This document shows, one piece after another, positions 25,801 through 34,499 of a DNA stretch of 64,000 bases. The notes beneath the pieces were generated by a model. That model did no database searches. It worked only from the letters and a program-made list of their open reading frames with translations, and was not told where the DNA came from. A program made the position numbers and the translations under genes. The DNA is from Protula sp. h YS-2021 (lineage: Eukaryota > Annelida > Polychaeta > Sabellida > Serpulidae): contig OX457026.1 of NCBI GenBank assembly GCA_949752745.1, forward strand, positions 74,154,742 to 74,218,741. Reading direction: 5' to 3'. Position 1 is the first letter of the stretch. Every line of letters begins with the position of its first letter.

Positions 25801-28800
25801 TTTCAAATTTTTACAAGAAAAATAAAAAGGCGGATGAAGCTTCAGATCCGTTTAAAAAAAGAAACTGTTTTGGGGACGTTTTCGCTGTGATGTCATGTTT
25901 GTGGGATTCTGTTTTGGTTTACACAAGTGCGATGAGTTTTCTTTGTATCAGTTTTTCCATGCAGTTCACTGTTCTTATACGAAGTGACCGACTTTTAATT
26001 TATGAACGTCACGGGGCTGGGTAGTACGGGCAATTTTCATGTAACGGGGTCTCAAAACCTGCCAAATTTGCCGCGGTATTAAGAAGTGTTTGGGTTCGTA
26101 CATTTCGCATGGTTATGTGCGTTCGCGTATCAAGTTTCAGTGTGTTATTTGCATTTGATTTTTCTCGTATAAAGTGACTGACTGTAAATTTATGAAAGTG
26201 GCGATGATGGGTAGTACGGGCAAGTTTCATGTGACAGGGTCACAAAAGCTGTCAAGTTTGCCGATGTATTTAAAAAACAAATACTTGCGTCGTAGATTTC
26301 GCGTGGTTGCACTACATTTCGCATGGTTGTGTATGAGCGTACTTTTCGCTTGTCAGTTCGAAAGTGCACTGTTCGGAGTGACCAATTTCAAAGTTTATGA
26401 ACGTTGCAAGATTGGGTAGTACGAGCAAAAGGTATGTGACAGAGCCTCAAAACTTGGAAATTTTGCCGATGTTGCCGTGATTAAGAAAATTTTGGTGTTG
26501 GCACATTTCGCATGGTTGTGTACGTACATTTCGCATGTCAGTTTGAAAGTTTTAATTGTGTTATTTGCAGTTCGCTTTTCTTATACGAAGTCACCGACTT
26601 TAGTACGTACACAACCATGCAAAATGTGCCAACACCAAAATGTGCTTATTTACAGAAATATCGGCAAAATTTTCAAAAGTTTGAGACCGTGTCACATACA
26701 TGGTTGTTATACGTTCATTTCGCATGATTGTGTATAAACGTGCATTTCGTTTGTCAGTTCGAAAGTTTTACCTGTTATTTGCAGTTCACTGTTCTTATAC
26801 GAAGTAACCGACTTTAAATTTATGAACGTCGCGAAAAGGGCGTACTCGCAAACGTGACAGGGTCTCAGAACTTGGAAATTTGCCGATGTTTCCGTGATTA
26901 AAAAATTTTGGTGTTCGCACATTGCGCATGGCTGTGTACGTACATTTCGCTTGTCAATTCGAAAGCTTTGACTGCGTTATTTGCAGTCTATTTTTCTCAC
27001 ACCAAGTGACCGAATTAAGTACGTTCAAAACCATGCGAAATGTGCGAACACCAAAATGTTCTAATTCACAGAAACATCGGCAAAATTTTCGAAGTTTGAG
27101 ACCCTGTCACATACATGGTTGTGGACGTACATTTCGCATGTGATATTTTAGGACACAGGGAGAAAAGTTCAGTTGCGGGCATACCTTTCAAATTTTTACA
27201 AGAAAAATAAAAAGGCGGATGAAGCTTCAGATCCGTTTAAAAAAAGAAACTGTTTTGGGGACATTTCGCTGTGATGTCATGTTTGTGGGATTCTGTTTTG
27301 GTTTACACAAGTGCGATGAGTTTTCTTTGTAACAGTTTTTCCATCAGTTCCCTGTTCTTATACGAAGTGACCGACTTTTAATTTATGAACGTCACGGGGC
27401 TGGGTAGTACGGGCAATTTTCATGTAACGGGGTCTCAAAACCTGCCAAATTTGCCGCGGTATTAAGAAGTGTTTGGGTTCGTACATTTCGCATGGTTGTG
27501 TGCGTTCGCGTATCAAGTTTCAGTGTGTTATTTGCATTTGATTTTTCTCGTATAAGGTGACTGACTGTAAATTTATGAAAGTGGCGATGATGGGTAGTAC
27601 GGGCAAGTTTCATGTGACAGGGTCACAAAAGCTGTCAAGTTTGCCGATGTATTTAAAAAACAAATACTTGCGTCGTAGATTTCGCGTGGTTGCACTACAT
27701 TTTGCATGGTTGTGTATGAGCGTACATTTCGCTTGTCAGTTCGAAAGTTCACTGTTCGGAGTGACCAATTTCAAAGTTTATGAACGTTGCGAGATTGGGT
27801 AGTACGAGCAAAAGGTATGTGACAGAGCCTCAAAACTTGGAAATTTTGTCGATGTTGCCGTGATTAAGAAAATTTTGGTGTTGGCACATTTCGCATGGTT
27901 GTGTACGTACATTTCGCATGTCAGTTTGAAAGTTTTAATTGTGTTATTTGCAGTTCGCTTTTCTTATACGAAGTCACCGACTTTAGTACGTACACAACCA
28001 TGCAAAATGTGCCAACACCAAAATGTGCTTATTTACAGAAATATCGGCAAAATTTTCAAAAGTTTGAGACCGTGTCACATACATGGTTGTTATACGTTCA
28101 TTTCGCATGATTGTGTATAAACGTGCATTTCGCTTGTCAGTTCGAAAGTTTTACCTGTTATTTGCAGTTCACTGTTCTTATACGAAGTAACCGACTTTAA
28201 ATTTAAGAACGTCGCGAGAAGGGCGTACTCGCAAACGTGACAGGGTCTCAGAACTTGGAAATTTGCCGATGTTTCCGTGATTAAAAAATTTTGGTGTTCG
28301 CACATTTCGCATGGTTTTGTACGTACATTTCGCATGTCAGTTTGAAAGTTTTAATTGTGTTATTTTCAGTTCATTTTTCTCATACGAAGTCACCGACTTT
28401 AAATTTATGAACCTCACGAGATGGGGTAGTACACCCAAGTTGTGTTGCAAATTTTGTGCATGGTTGTGTACGTACATTTCGCATGTTAGTTTGAATGTTT
28501 CAGCTGTGTATTTTGTTTTCTTTAGGAAGCTTTTATGTGGTTTATATTTCATTGTCTCACGTTTTTTTCGGTCTATTATTAAATTTTAACTAGTGCACAT
28601 AACACTGAGCTTGAAAATGAGGTAGAGTTGGTTATTTACACATCACGGTTATATCAGTATGGGATTTTGTTTTATTATTTTTTCTGTATTTTATTTTTAT
28701 TTTAAAAGAGTTTTGTTTTTAAACATTCATCTGTATAAATCTGTATTTTGTTTTTAAAAATTTCATCTGTATAGTATAAATCTATGTTTTTCAACATTCA

Positions 28801-31800
28801 TCTTTTTGAATATCTTTTGTACTGCTCTTCAATATTTTGTAAGTCTTCAATTTATGTTAAATAGTTTATGTATAGAAATGAAAGAAAATAAATATTACAG
28901 GGGGGTTATGGTGTAAATAAAAGAAAACAAACTCTACGCTTGTTTGGCTTTTATTTAGTGTTTCCCTAATACTCTTTTACAGAAAGCACGTGGCCTTTGT
29001 TTATAAACAAAATCGGTTTGTTTACATTTTTTACACAGTCTCGTTTCACAGCAAACTTATAGTTGCAGATATCAAAAAATTGTGTAAAATATGCAAATTA
29101 TGTAAACAAAATATTCCGTTTCGCAGTGTTCATGCTTTGTTAAATTTCTCTCAATCTGTTGTCTTTTCTATATTTTCGCTTTCGGAATTGAATGTAAAAA
29201 AAATCTACCGAGATTTTCATATACAACTTATGTCTGAAAAGTCCCTAATAACGAAGTTAGATTTTTGGCGTACATTTCGCGAGTTGGAGAAGAAATCGCG
29301 ATTCGTCGTTAGTTTCCCGACGTAGCTGTATATGTGTGTGTGTGTGTGTGTGTCAGTCTGTTGTGAACAAAGTGTTGTGTGCAAGATATCTCGAGAACGA
29401 AACGTCGGATCGACTTCAAACTTGATCGAATTATTCCTTGGTAAGGTCGGACGGTTCTATCAACTTTTGACGCATGTCACGTGATTAGGGCAAGAGTATG
29501 ACGTCATTACGTAAAAAGCTTGTGTGCGAAATTTCTCAGCCGCTGAACATCGGAGAAAGTTGAAACTTGGTGGGATTATTGCTTGGTTGGTCCGAAAGAC
29601 TCTGTAGATTTTTTTTGCGAGTAGAACGAACGAATGCGGCGTATGACGTCATCACGCAGAATATGTATATATTTTGAACAAGATCTTGTGTGCAAAATAT
29701 CTCGATAACCGAAAGTCCTATCGACTTCAAATTTTATATCAATATTCCTTGGATCAGTCGGCGGGCTCTATCAATTTTTAGCGCATGTCAGGTGATTAAG
29801 GCAGGCGTATGACGTCATTACGTAAAAATCTTGTGTGCGAAATTTCTCAGCCGCTGAACATCGGAGAAAGTTGAAACTTGGTGAGATTGTTGCTTGGTTG
29901 GTCCGAAAGACTCTATATATTTTTTTCGCGAGTAGAATGAACGAATGCGGCATATGACGTCATCACGGAAAATATGTACATATTATAAACAAGGTCTTGT
30001 GTGCAAAATATCTCGATAACGGAAAGTCCTATCGACTTCAAATTTTACATAGATATTCTTTGGATCAGTCGGACAGTTCTGTCAACTTTTTACGCAGGTC
30101 ACCTGATAAGGGCAGGTGTATGACGTCATTACGTAAAAATCTTATGTGCCAAATTTCTCAGCTACTGAACATCGGAGAAAGTTGAAACTTGGTGGGATTG
30201 TTGCTTGTTAGGTCCGAAAGACTCTGTAGGATTTTTTCGCGAGTAGAACGAACGAATGCGGCGTATGACGTCATCACGTAAAATATGTTTTATTTTATAA
30301 ACAAGGTCTTGTGTGCAAAATATCTCGATAACGGAAAGTCCTATCGACTTCAAATTTTATATGAATATTCCTTGGGTCAGCCGGATTGTTCTATCAATTT
30401 TTGGCGTGTCACGTGATTAGGGCGGGTGTATGACGTCATTGCGTAAAAATCTTGTGTGCGAAATTTCTCAGCTGCTGGACGCCGGAGAAAGGTGAAACTT
30501 TGGATTATTGCTTGGTAGGTCCGAAAGAAACTAAATATTTTTCACGAGAAGAACGAACGAAAGCGGCGTATGACGTCATCGCGTAAAATGTGTATATTTT
30601 GAACCAGATCTTTTATGCATAATATCTCGATAACGGAAAGTTATATCGACTTAAAGTTTTATATGGATATTCCTTGGTTCAGTCAGACGACTGTTTCAAC
30701 TTTTGACAGGTAAAAGGTTATCAGTTCTTAAGCAAAACATCTCGACATCGGAAAGTCGGATCGACTTTAAATTTGGTGTAGTTATTCCTCGAATAGGTCA
30801 CACGGTTTTATTAAACATTATTGAACTCGTATAGAAGATCAAGAAAGGTGCATAACGTCAACAGCCCCCCCCCCCCCCACCCTAACCTCCCCATTTTTGG
30901 CTGCTTTGTTATCTATGCATGGGTGTTAACTGCGCTGGGGATTTCGGAAGATTTTCCCGAAGATTCTCTAGTGTTCCTGCATTCTTTAGAAAGCTTCAAA
31001 ACAGTAACAGCATTATTGTCGGTCCATTGCTATTTGTTATTGCCTGAAATTGAAGTTTTTGTGCATTTCTCATCTGTGGTTGTTACGTAACATGCCACTC
31101 AGTCAGGGGTCACTGTCAGTTGCGGTGCATGATGGATCGTTATCTACGAGGTCATGGAATGCTATTGTCGTATTATAGCTCTAAGCAGCTCTAGCTATTG
31201 ATTTTTTTTCGCCGCATACTTGATTAGGTTACCAAGATGTGCTATATATAGGAGCCATGCTGTATCGATTAGCATTGTGTGCAGAAGCATTTTTCGCTAT
31301 TAAATTGGTTCGTCTGATATCTTGTGTTATGAGGAGCAGCTCACCATTTTGCCTACGAAATGCCTCCCCCTTCTCCCACCGAGGTGCGTCATCTCTGATG
31401 CGCAGTTATGAAGAATGCCTTCCTAGTGCTATTTGGCCGATGGGAATGTGCGAAGACAAGGTAGTCTATCATGGCTATAACTACACTTAGGGTACAGACT
31501 GTTACCGTTGCCTTGGGTAAAAGGGTTAGAGTTGTGTTTATAGTCGGACCTACAGTAAATAGCTGAGGGGCGGGGGGGGGGGGGCGTGTGGAGGATGATG
31601 GTCAGCAAAAAAAAAAAAAATCCCGATCACCTTCAAGACCCGGATAAAAAGATGTAAGGTAAGAACCGTTTGTCGTGACCCCTTCCACATTCAGGTAAAA
31701 AGACGTACGGTAAAACCTGCCTGTCTTGACCACCTTCCAGACCCGGATAAAAATGTAACGTACAGTAAAACTGCTATAGCGACCAACTTCAGATCTGGAT

Positions 31801-33841
31801 AAGAGGGGCCTACAGTAAAACCCGTTTTAGCGACCACCTTTCAGACTCCGATGAAAAAAGATGCTCATTTATATCTGTTTTAGTGACCACCATCTGTTTG
31901 GTTTATTTTATGATTTTTACAATGAATGAAGGTTATGTTTGCAGAAATGAATATTTTGTTTCAGTTTGAGGGGGGAGGGGGGTCATGGGTTTGGTCGGGG
32001 AGACATTTGTTTTTGTTCACAAAAACAAGAAACTTAAGTAGGTATCGATTGAAAGTGTGTAATATAAGCCTGCACTCTTATGTTTTGTGTGCACTGGCCG
32101 CTCTAGTTAATAATGGTGCATATCAACATTAACAGCTTTCGTTAAAAGTTAAATTCAGGCGCTTAAATACGTTCCGATTCGTATTGATTGAAGAAAAACT
32201 GTGATCTTGTTATGGAATGGTTTGGGGAGTATTTGATGTCAAAGACATCGCAGACGACAGTAAAACCCAAATCGGTGGATGTTTATTTTCAGGGTAAGGT
32301 TGGTGTGAAAAGAAGCAATAAAGACGGTGCAAAGTTGGGAATCATATCCAACCGAGACATGAACAGCAACTCCTCGCCTAAAAACAACAAAGACTGCAGT
32401 CTGGAGGTACGGCATGCGAACAAATAAAATTGTTAAGCCATGCCATGTTTGAGGAAATTTAATTTGAAATTTCAATCTGTGCTTTTACAAGGTGTGTCTC
32501 CCGTTAGCCGTGCTCTATCGTGCCCATTGAAACGACTCCGGAGTAATAGCTACCTGAAGTATAAAAAAAAGTGAGTGCTGATGTGGTGTGATGTTGGTGG
32601 CTTGCAGGCGGGCACGGCGCCCATGGACATCTTGAACACGCGCACGGTGACGCAGCCCCGCACCCTGGGCGACAAGAAGAGCGACTTCCTGAGGGCGCTC
32701 AAGCAAGACAATGATCTCAACTCAACCACCCGCTCCACTTCCAGACAGGTCAGGCCTCGGCTCTTCTCCCAGGTGGTCGGGTTGGCCATGTGGTATCTAG
32801 AATAATTTGATGAATTAATTGCTTGGATTGGCAAACGCCGTTAAGGCTAGTTGCAGGTGCTAGGCAGAAGCTGAACGATGTCATTTAAATGAAAAAAAAA
32901 GTGTTAATTAAAATCGGTTCATTGAAAGAAATGTACTGCGAATAAACCGGAAACAGTAAGGTCGTGATAAGAGAAAAAGTCGGGATAAATAAGAGAAAAT
33001 AAAACGATGTGTGACAGTGCCTTGAGAATGGCGTAGACGCCAACACTGAGCTGAGCGATGGCTTCGTGGAGCTGGACCTGAGCGGAGGTGGTGGCGAGGG
33101 CGAGGCGGGACTGCTGTCGAGCTCGCTGGAGGCAGAGCAGCGTCTGCTGCGGGAGATGGGGTGGTCAGAAGATGATGAGCAGAAGCCCATCACGGAGGAA
33201 GAGATGCGTGAGATACAGCAGCTGCAGAAGCAGATCAAGCAGGTACGGGCACGGGGGAGGGGGGTGGGGGAGGGGGGGGGGGGTCAGAGGATAACTAGAA
33301 GCCCATCACGGAGGAAGAGATGCGTGAGATACAGCAGCTGCAGAAGCAGATCAAGCAGGTAAGGGGGGAGGGGGTGGGGGGGGGGGGGAGGGGGGGGGGT
33401 CAGAGGATAACTAGAAGCCCATCACGGAGGAAGAGATGCATCATGAGATACTGCAGCTTAAGAGGCACTCAAGCAGGCACGCGTCGGGAGGGCGGCGGTG
33501 GGGGGCATATGTCGAGAACAGATACATGGGTTAAAAATAGATACTCAGGTCAACAAGTACAAGTAAACGCAGGTGAAAAAAGGTACACAGGTAGACAGAA
33601 ATAAAATGCATGGAGAACAAGCACGTAGATAAAACGTGTGTAGAGATAACACCGAGTATATGAATTAAGACAAGTGTTATTTATAAATTAAAACATATTT
33701 CTTTGTTTTGCTCAGCTGAAAGAGCAGAAGAACGGCTTCAAGAGGACGCTGCCTAAGACATGGAGCCCGCAGCACGTGCAGTCATATGGCGCGGGCACGT
33801 GGCACGACGACTCATGCTCCGACACCGACTCGGACAGCTAA
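11556..33841 (+). CDS. GPBP1: Vasculin / GC-rich promoter-binding protein 1-like, 10 coding exons
   Basis: Join 11556-11627, 12012-12168, 13705-13844, 14065-14280, 14693-14765, 16236-16297, 32293-32406, 32608-32748, 33018-33242, 33716-33841. All junctions are GT-AG, phases match throughout, and the total is 1326 nt, 441 aa, close to the ~475 aa of vertebrate vasculins. Family hallmarks in order: N-terminal HDFAPAWL; an Arg/Tyr/Pro-rich region; DFPCLNGEPE (the DFPSLN-type motif) followed by FAGVW; IYKALVP; KKSDFLRALKQD; SLEAEQRLLREMGW; TEEEMREIQ; an acidic Ser/Asp tail. Vasculins are nuclear proteins that bind GC-rich promoters and regulate transcription. A 5'UTR exon probably starts at the acceptor ending 11514; a short upstream ATG (AUG-AGC-CUA-UAG, 11533) precedes the start. 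The exon model is mine and lacks transcript support. Confidence 0.88.
12012..12168 (+). CDS. GPBP1: GPBP1-like coding exon 2
   Basis: Acceptor AACGCAG|AAG, donor GACG|GTGAGT; starts in phase 0 and leaves one base. It encodes an Arg-rich segment (GHYGYPRRREDV) resembling the vasculin N-terminal basic region. Confidence 0.82.
12385..13615 (+). repeat. 1.2-kb interspersed repeat with internal ~190-bp degenerate tandem units (intron 2)
   Basis: It begins near CCGACTTTGTCGGGG and GGGTATCCGTCGTC. About five diverged units follow, each with a 'CCGCCAAAAATTGGCC' block, 'TTTGATCGGATT' and 'AATGCTTCTTC'. It ends CAATGTCCCTGGACATTCTT. The same end motif recurs at 35,268 and the same start motif at 38,680-38,735, so this is a dispersed family. 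Confidence 0.6.
13705..13844 (+). CDS. GPBP1: GPBP1-like coding exon 3
   Basis: Acceptor TTGTTGTAG|AT, donor AAT|GTAAGT. The first two bases complete the codon left by exon 2. The segment is rich in Tyr, Pro and Gly. Confidence 0.82.
14065..14280 (+). CDS. GPBP1: GPBP1-like coding exon 4
   Basis: Acceptor ATTGACAG|TTG, donor TTC|GTAAGT, exactly 72 codons. It encodes a charged Arg/Lys/Glu segment and ends in SPPLDDDF, which runs into the DFPCLN motif of the next exon. It is more GC-rich than the flanking introns. Confidence 0.85.
14693..14765 (+). CDS. GPBP1: GPBP1-like coding exon 5
   Basis: Acceptor TTATTTGCAG|CCG, donor TGGG|GTAAGT; leaves phase 1. It encodes PCLNGEPE and KPFAGVW, matching the conserved FPSLN...GVWE block of vasculins. 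Confidence 0.87.
14766..16235. other. Intron 5 of the GPBP1-like gene
   Basis: No coding segment or recognisable mobile element was seen. There is a G-run microsatellite at 15,188-15,210. Confidence 0.5.
16236..16297 (+). CDS. GPBP1: GPBP1-like coding exon 6
   Basis: Acceptor TTCTTTACAG|AT, donor AAG|GTACGT. The two leading bases complete an Asp codon, then 20 codons contain IYKALVPSK, like the vasculin VYKNLVPK motif. A 15,995-bp intron follows. Confidence 0.8.
16461..16634. repeat. TGTCTCCCC repeat with TG microsatellite, followed by a perfect 27-nt palindrome
   Basis: It starts with a small hairpin (TGTCTCCCCGACCAAGGGGAGACA). A (TG)n stretch and GCGGCTTCGTCGGGAAACAAG follow. At 16,608-16,634, 13-nt arms GAAACGGACCGAA/TTCGGTCCGTTTC are separated by one T. 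This looks like the start of the repeat cluster that fills intron 6. Confidence 0.5.
17340..20160. repeat. Two-copy tandem repeat, unit ~1.48 kb
   Basis: The block starting near 17,360 (TGTATGCGTG...CACTGTAAACTC) is repeated from about 18,840. Order is conserved: CTTGAGTGTG, CTGTGTAGAGGCAGGTTCT, GGTGTACAAGCGTGTGTCAT, C-runs, then CGAGCCAAAAATTG and TGGTAAAGTCT. The second copy carries a MITE at 18,996-19,127. Poly-C and GA microsatellites are embedded. No gene is seen. Confidence 0.7.
18996..19127. mobile_element. GGCCCCAACC-family MITE, copy 2, inserted inside a tandem repeat
   Basis: Same family as 9,341-9,478. Because the first tandem copy (about 17,505) lacks it, the insertion boundaries can be read directly: it interrupts the sequence between GAAATTGGCTT and CTCATTATTTGATGCCC. 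A T/G-run near 19,075-19,097 has expanded. Confidence 0.75.
20208..20390 (+). repeat. ~175-bp direct repeat, copy A
   Basis: Almost identical to 29,160-29,333 (landmark TTCGCTTTCGGAATTGAATG, then AAGTCCCTAATAACGAAG). The two copies flank about 8.8 kb holding the exon cluster and the 1.38-kb array. No LTR-type TG...CA ends or primer-binding site are evident. Confidence 0.7.
20390..20990 (+). repeat. ~260-bp tandem repeat, ~2.3 copies
   Basis: Copies start near 20,398, 20,658 and 20,926 at ATTATTGTGCGCTGTT. They contain CACGCGAAAACTGTCATATT and CACTGCGGAATAGCCAG. Confidence 0.8.
22340..22524 (+). CDS. Putative exon of an unrecognised gene nested in GPBP1 intron 6; basic N-terminus plus Tudor-like segment
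   Basis: Acceptor TTGCTTTCACAG is followed at once by ATG, and the donor is TTTGC|GTAAGT (61 codons plus 2 nt). The peptide begins MPRKKGRIKKTK and contains YRTGDVVLHVVY, then KWWRVRVEG and GSIEVLFCGFDF. This spacing resembles a Tudor/SH3-type barrel (GDxVxAxY...WYRAxV...GxVxVxFxDYG), but the match is loose. Its phase (2) does not fit the next candidate exon, so either an exon is missing from my reading or the gene is broken. It may be transposon-borne. Confidence 0.4.
23339..23548 (+). CDS. Putative exon of the same unrecognised nested gene
   Basis: Acceptor TTTTTTCTGCAG|AC and donor TCAG|GTAATT; open over 210 nt, ending in phase 1. The peptide is charged and helical-looking (YIKAWAEAAKRVCG, QACRQIKKAAENIP). 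It joins in phase to 23,925. No family is recognised. Confidence 0.42.
23925..24166 (+). CDS. Putative exon of the same unrecognised nested gene
   Basis: Acceptor CCCGTTGCAG|CG and donor TGG|GTAAGT; 242 nt, continuing the 23,339-23,548 exon in phase. The peptide starts with an acidic Thr/Val/Glu-rich stretch (TEVTVTVGEGVAQTEERSS) and ends in a basic stretch (HRRAKKTQNSQRMRNRLLK). Its first ~135 nt are duplicated at 24,541. Confidence 0.42.
24541..24690 (+). pseudogene. Partial duplicate of the 23,925 exon
   Basis: About 620 bp downstream, 150 nt repeat the first half of the exon with few changes (GEGVAQ...EERSSDSDCVITG retained). The acceptor context changes from GTTGCAGCGATCG to GTTGCTGCAATCGG, so the original AG is lost. 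The copy then runs into the 1.38-kb array. Confidence 0.5.
24700..28500 (+). repeat. Tandem array of a ~1,384-bp unit, ~2.7 copies, with internal inverted sub-repeats
   Basis: Homologous points recur at 24,701, 26,086 and 27,468. Each unit contains several ~190-bp sub-repeats built on TTTCGCATGGTTGTGTACGT and a splice-acceptor-like TTATTTGCAG. It also has inverted copies of the same block (ACGTACACAACCATGCAAAA), so long hairpins are possible. A possible coding exon (about 25,770-25,865, reading ...YLSNFYKKNKKADEAS) is duplicated at about 27,152, where an extra base breaks the frame. Open frames over the array repeat with it and are not counted as genes. Confidence 0.85.
28600..28960 (+). other. 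T-rich tail with polyadenylation signal, possible 3' end of the nested transcription unit
   Basis: AT-rich sequence with ATTCATCTGTATAAATCTGT repeats and AATAAA near 28,887-28,892. It could be the 3'UTR of the nested exon cluster. Confidence 0.3.
29160..29333 (+). repeat. ~175-bp direct repeat, copy B
   Basis: Copy of 20,208-20,390 with only a few substitutions; followed by a (TG)n run. Confidence 0.7.
29350..30800 (+). repeat. ~310-bp tandem repeat, ~4.5 copies, rich in TGACGTCA
   Basis: The landmark GCGAAATTTCTCAGC recurs near 29,526, 29,836, 30,150 and 30,455. Each unit has a second similar half (GCAAAATATCTCGATAACGG). Most half-units carry TATGACGTCAT, a perfect CRE core. Divergence grows towards 30,800. 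Confidence 0.85.
31610..31895 (+). repeat. Degenerate ~62-bp tandem repeat
   Basis: About five units built on TACAGTAAAACC, TAGCGACCACCTT, CAGACCCGGATAAAAA. No coding sense. Confidence 0.7.
32293..32406 (+). CDS. GPBP1: GPBP1-like coding exon 7
   Basis: Acceptor TTATTTTCAG|GGT, donor GAG|GTACGG; 38 codons, phase 0 to 0. The segment is Lys/Asn/Ser-rich with low intrinsic conservation. It is included because phase and splice sites fit. Confidence 0.72.
32608..32748 (+). CDS. GPBP1: GPBP1-like coding exon 8
   Basis: Acceptor GGCTTGCAG|GCG, donor CAG|GTCAGG; 47 codons, phase 0 to 0. It contains DKKSDFLRALKQD, matching the conserved vasculin motif. Confidence 0.9.
33018..33242 (+). CDS. GPBP1: GPBP1-like coding exon 9
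   Basis: Acceptor GTGTGACAG|TGC, donor CAG|GTACGG; 75 codons. It contains the diagnostic SLEAEQRLLREMGW and TEEEMREIQ helix. The last 60 nt are repeated twice in the following intron. Confidence 0.93.
33181..33480 (+). repeat. Tandem triplication of the 3' end of GPBP1-like exon 9
   Basis: The last ~60 coding nt of exon 9 plus its donor (33,181-33,245) recur at 33,299-33,363 and, degraded, at 33,414-33,478, separated by G-rich spacers. Copy 2 has AG just upstream (AACTAG|AAG) and a stronger donor (CAG|GTAAGG). Its 60 nt are in frame (20 codons, KPITEEEMREIQQ...), so it could serve as a cassette exon. Copy 3 has lost the donor GT. Confidence 0.85.
33716..33841 (+). CDS. GPBP1: GPBP1-like terminal coding exon 10
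   Basis: Acceptor TTTTGCTCAG|CTG, ends at TAA 33839-33841. It encodes LKEQKNGFKRTL and the C-terminal acidic tail DTDSDS, as in vasculins. The 3'UTR follows. Confidence 0.92.
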   Translation: MKEQKNGFKRTLPKTWSPQHVQSYGAGTWHDDSCSDTDSDS

Positions 33842-34372
33842 CCCCTTCAGTCATGTGTGTGTGTAGTATTCAAAGCAATAACGTAAACCAGAGAGTTAAA
33901 AAAAAAACACAAATAACTTTTGGATAGCATTCACGAGTGAATCATCCAGAAGGAGAAGTACTTAGCCATTGGTTGAAATTTGTGTGATAGTGTAAAAAAA
34001 ATTTGTTTTTGGAGTACTTTGGAATAACAGGTACATAGACACGTTACATATATGCAAAGCATATTTTATGTTGTTGCCGTCGACGCACCTTGGGCTACTT
34101 TTTTTTCCCGAAAAGAATTCTAAGGTCCCAAAGAGACAGTGACTCATGCAGTAAAAATGTCTGCATTGTGAAGATTTTAAGTTCTACGCTTCAAAAATGT
34201 CGCAACGACGGCGCTTGGATTATAGTGTGGCTGTCTAAGCTATAATAAGTGCAGTGGACTTCAAAACTGAAAATTTTCATGGGAAAGAATTGCTGATTAC
34301 CACAAGGCCAGTTTTGCTCATGAAAGCAGTTGGTACTTGTAATGTTACCTGCGGACAGTAATTTATTTTTTA

Positions 34373-34378
34373 AATAAA
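34373..34378 (+). terminator. Candidate poly(A) signal of the GPBP1-like gene
   Basis: AATAAA 532 nt after the stop codon, followed by a GT-rich stretch. Further AATAAA motifs near 37,798 and 37,951 allow a longer 3'UTR. Confidence 0.45.
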
Positions 34379-34499
34379 ACGTGTATTTATTTGAGCAGGA
34401 AGACTGTGAACCGATACATGTGGCACCTTTGCGTATACACAAAGCAAAATCAACTGAATACATTTTTGCTTGTGTCGTGTGTTTTAAGGTATGCAAAAA

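Noticed and set aside
24700..28500. Real genes reading 'VHFACQFES...' in the tandem array
   Set aside because: The frames repeat with the 1.38-kb unit and occur on both strands because of inverted sub-repeats.
20208..29333. LTR retrotransposon bounded by the 175-bp direct repeats
   Set aside because: No TG...CA ends, primer-binding site, polypurine tract or pol gene between them.
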